Positions 15,973 to 16,539 of a DNA stretch of 16,539 nt are shown here, piece after piece. Position numbers and translations under genes: made by a program. The DNA lies in assembly GCA_003484785.1 (NCBI GenBank), contig DNAD01000007.1, forward strand, positions 1-16,539, written 5' to 3'. The notes under the pieces were generated by a model that saw only the letters and a program-made list of their open reading frames with translations, was not told the DNA's origin and searched no databases. Every line of letters begins with the position of its first letter. Positions within the stretch are counted from its first letter, which is position 1. The DNA is from Lachnospiraceae bacterium. Its GTDB lineage: Bacteria > Bacillota > Clostridia > Lachnospirales > Lachnospiraceae.

Positions 15973-16539
15973 AAAAGACCTTCTCCCTTACGGCTCTTTC
16001 CGTTCGGAACAAGCTGGTGTTTCTGAGCGTTTCCATCATACTGCCCTTCATCATCCTCACCGGACTGTTCATATATAATCTTAACAGACTGGCCGCCTCC
16101 TACGACCTGATCGTTAAAAATATAACAAACGCCAATGAATACAATACCGTCTTTAAGGAGGAGATAGATTCCGTCATGTACCAGATGGTGGCCAGATCCC
16201 TAAGCATGGACGAGGTGGGGGAGGTGCTTTCGATGACCGATCCCGACAAGCTCATCGAGGAGGCTTCCCTGGATTTTTCGAGAATGAGGGAGCTTACCAG
16301 GTCGGACGAGGCAAGGGGGAGGATCGACAGTATATTAAAGCTTCTCAATACCCTGAAAAAAAGGGTCGATGAGATAAACAGCACCGTAAAGGTCTCGGGA
16401 CATTATGAGGAGAATATGACGAGACTGGATACCGATATCAGGATAATCACAGAGCTTATCCAGGAGAGGATATCCGAATACATCTATTACGAATCCTCGG
16501 GCATGGAGAACACAAGGCTTGAGATAGACCGGCAGAGAA
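15969..16539 (+). CDS. Membrane sensor histidine kinase (probable YesM-like), 3'-truncated by window edge
   Basis: The reading frame from ATG 15969 stays open to the window end, giving about 190 residues. A basic N-terminus (SVRNKLVFLS) leads into one membrane helix at about 15-36, followed by a long helical extracytoplasmic region (LAASYDLIVKNITNANEYN onwards) rich in charged residues, as in the sensor part of YesM-type kinases. The second membrane helix, HAMP and kinase domains would lie beyond the window, so the kinase call rests on this layout and on the coupled AraC-type response regulator. ATG 15969 overlaps the regulator's stop. AAGGAGG (15961-15967) is only one base before it; the upstream AAGGGGG (15954-15960) has a more normal spacing. 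A helical rather than Cache-like sensor fits reading of a sugar-loaded binding protein, but that is speculation. Confidence 0.75.
   Translation, partial: MKKTFSLTALSVRNKLVFLSVSIILPFIILTGLFIYNLNRLAASYDLIVKNITNANEYNTVFKEEIDSVMYQMVARSLSMDEVGEVLSMTDPDKLIEEASLDFSRMRELTRSDEARGRIDSILKLLNTLKKRVDEINSTVKVSGHYEENMTRLDTDIRIITELIQERISEYIYYESSGMENTRLEIDRQR

Noticed and set aside
1..16539. CRISPR array, tRNA, rRNA or full insertion sequence
   Set aside because: No regularly spaced repeats, cloverleaf-like genes, rRNA segments or transposase motifs were seen on either strand.

Overview
The window (about 16.5 kb, moderate G+C) looks like a chromosomal segment of a Gram-positive anaerobe of the Clostridia, most likely a Lachnospiraceae/Butyrivibrio-like bacterium. 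The basis is protein content and style only: an AAA-ATPase-like/PD-(D/E)XK protein, YesN-type AraC response regulator, lipoboxed lipoproteins, strong Shine-Dalgarno sites and the very large signalling proteins common in gut and rumen Firmicutes. No rRNA, tRNA, CRISPR array or complete transposase gene is visible.

Layout. (1) 2-1558: the 3' part of an AAA-ATPase-like protein with a C-terminal PD-(D/E)XK nuclease domain, closed by a good intrinsic terminator. (2) 1819-3864: a tight cluster of an ECF-type sigma factor, a 19-codon ORF overlapping its end, an unrecognised polytopic membrane protein, and a PrsW-family intramembrane protease coupled to it by an ATGA overlap. In Bacillus subtilis PrsW cleaves an anti-sigma factor, so this may be a self-contained sigma-release module with an unfamiliar anti-sigma component. 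(3) 3932-5410: a lipoprotein of the DUF1343/NamZ (GH171) family, probably a cell-wall muramidase, preceded by a 29-bp repeat-like element with TTGTCA/TGACAA ends. (4) 5526-12782: a signalling block behind a near-consensus promoter. It holds a membrane HD-GYP c-di-GMP phosphodiesterase, a 1407-residue hybrid histidine kinase (beta-propeller sensor, HisKA, HATPase, receiver, HPt), a 54-bp hairpin element flanked by TAA, and a protein with one degenerate and one intact receiver domain. (5) 12820-13476, minus strand: an unrecognised protein with a possible DUF5348-like C-terminus. (6) 13680-16539: an operon of a YtfQ-like sugar-binding lipoprotein, an AraC-type response regulator and the start of a membrane sensor kinase that runs off the window. 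This looks like a sugar-sensing three-component system.

The common theme is envelope sensing and signal transduction. The candidates for something new are the sigma/PrsW module with its unexplained membrane protein and mini-ORF, and the hairpin element between the hybrid kinase and its probable receiver partner. Family assignments rest on motifs read by eye; no database search was run.
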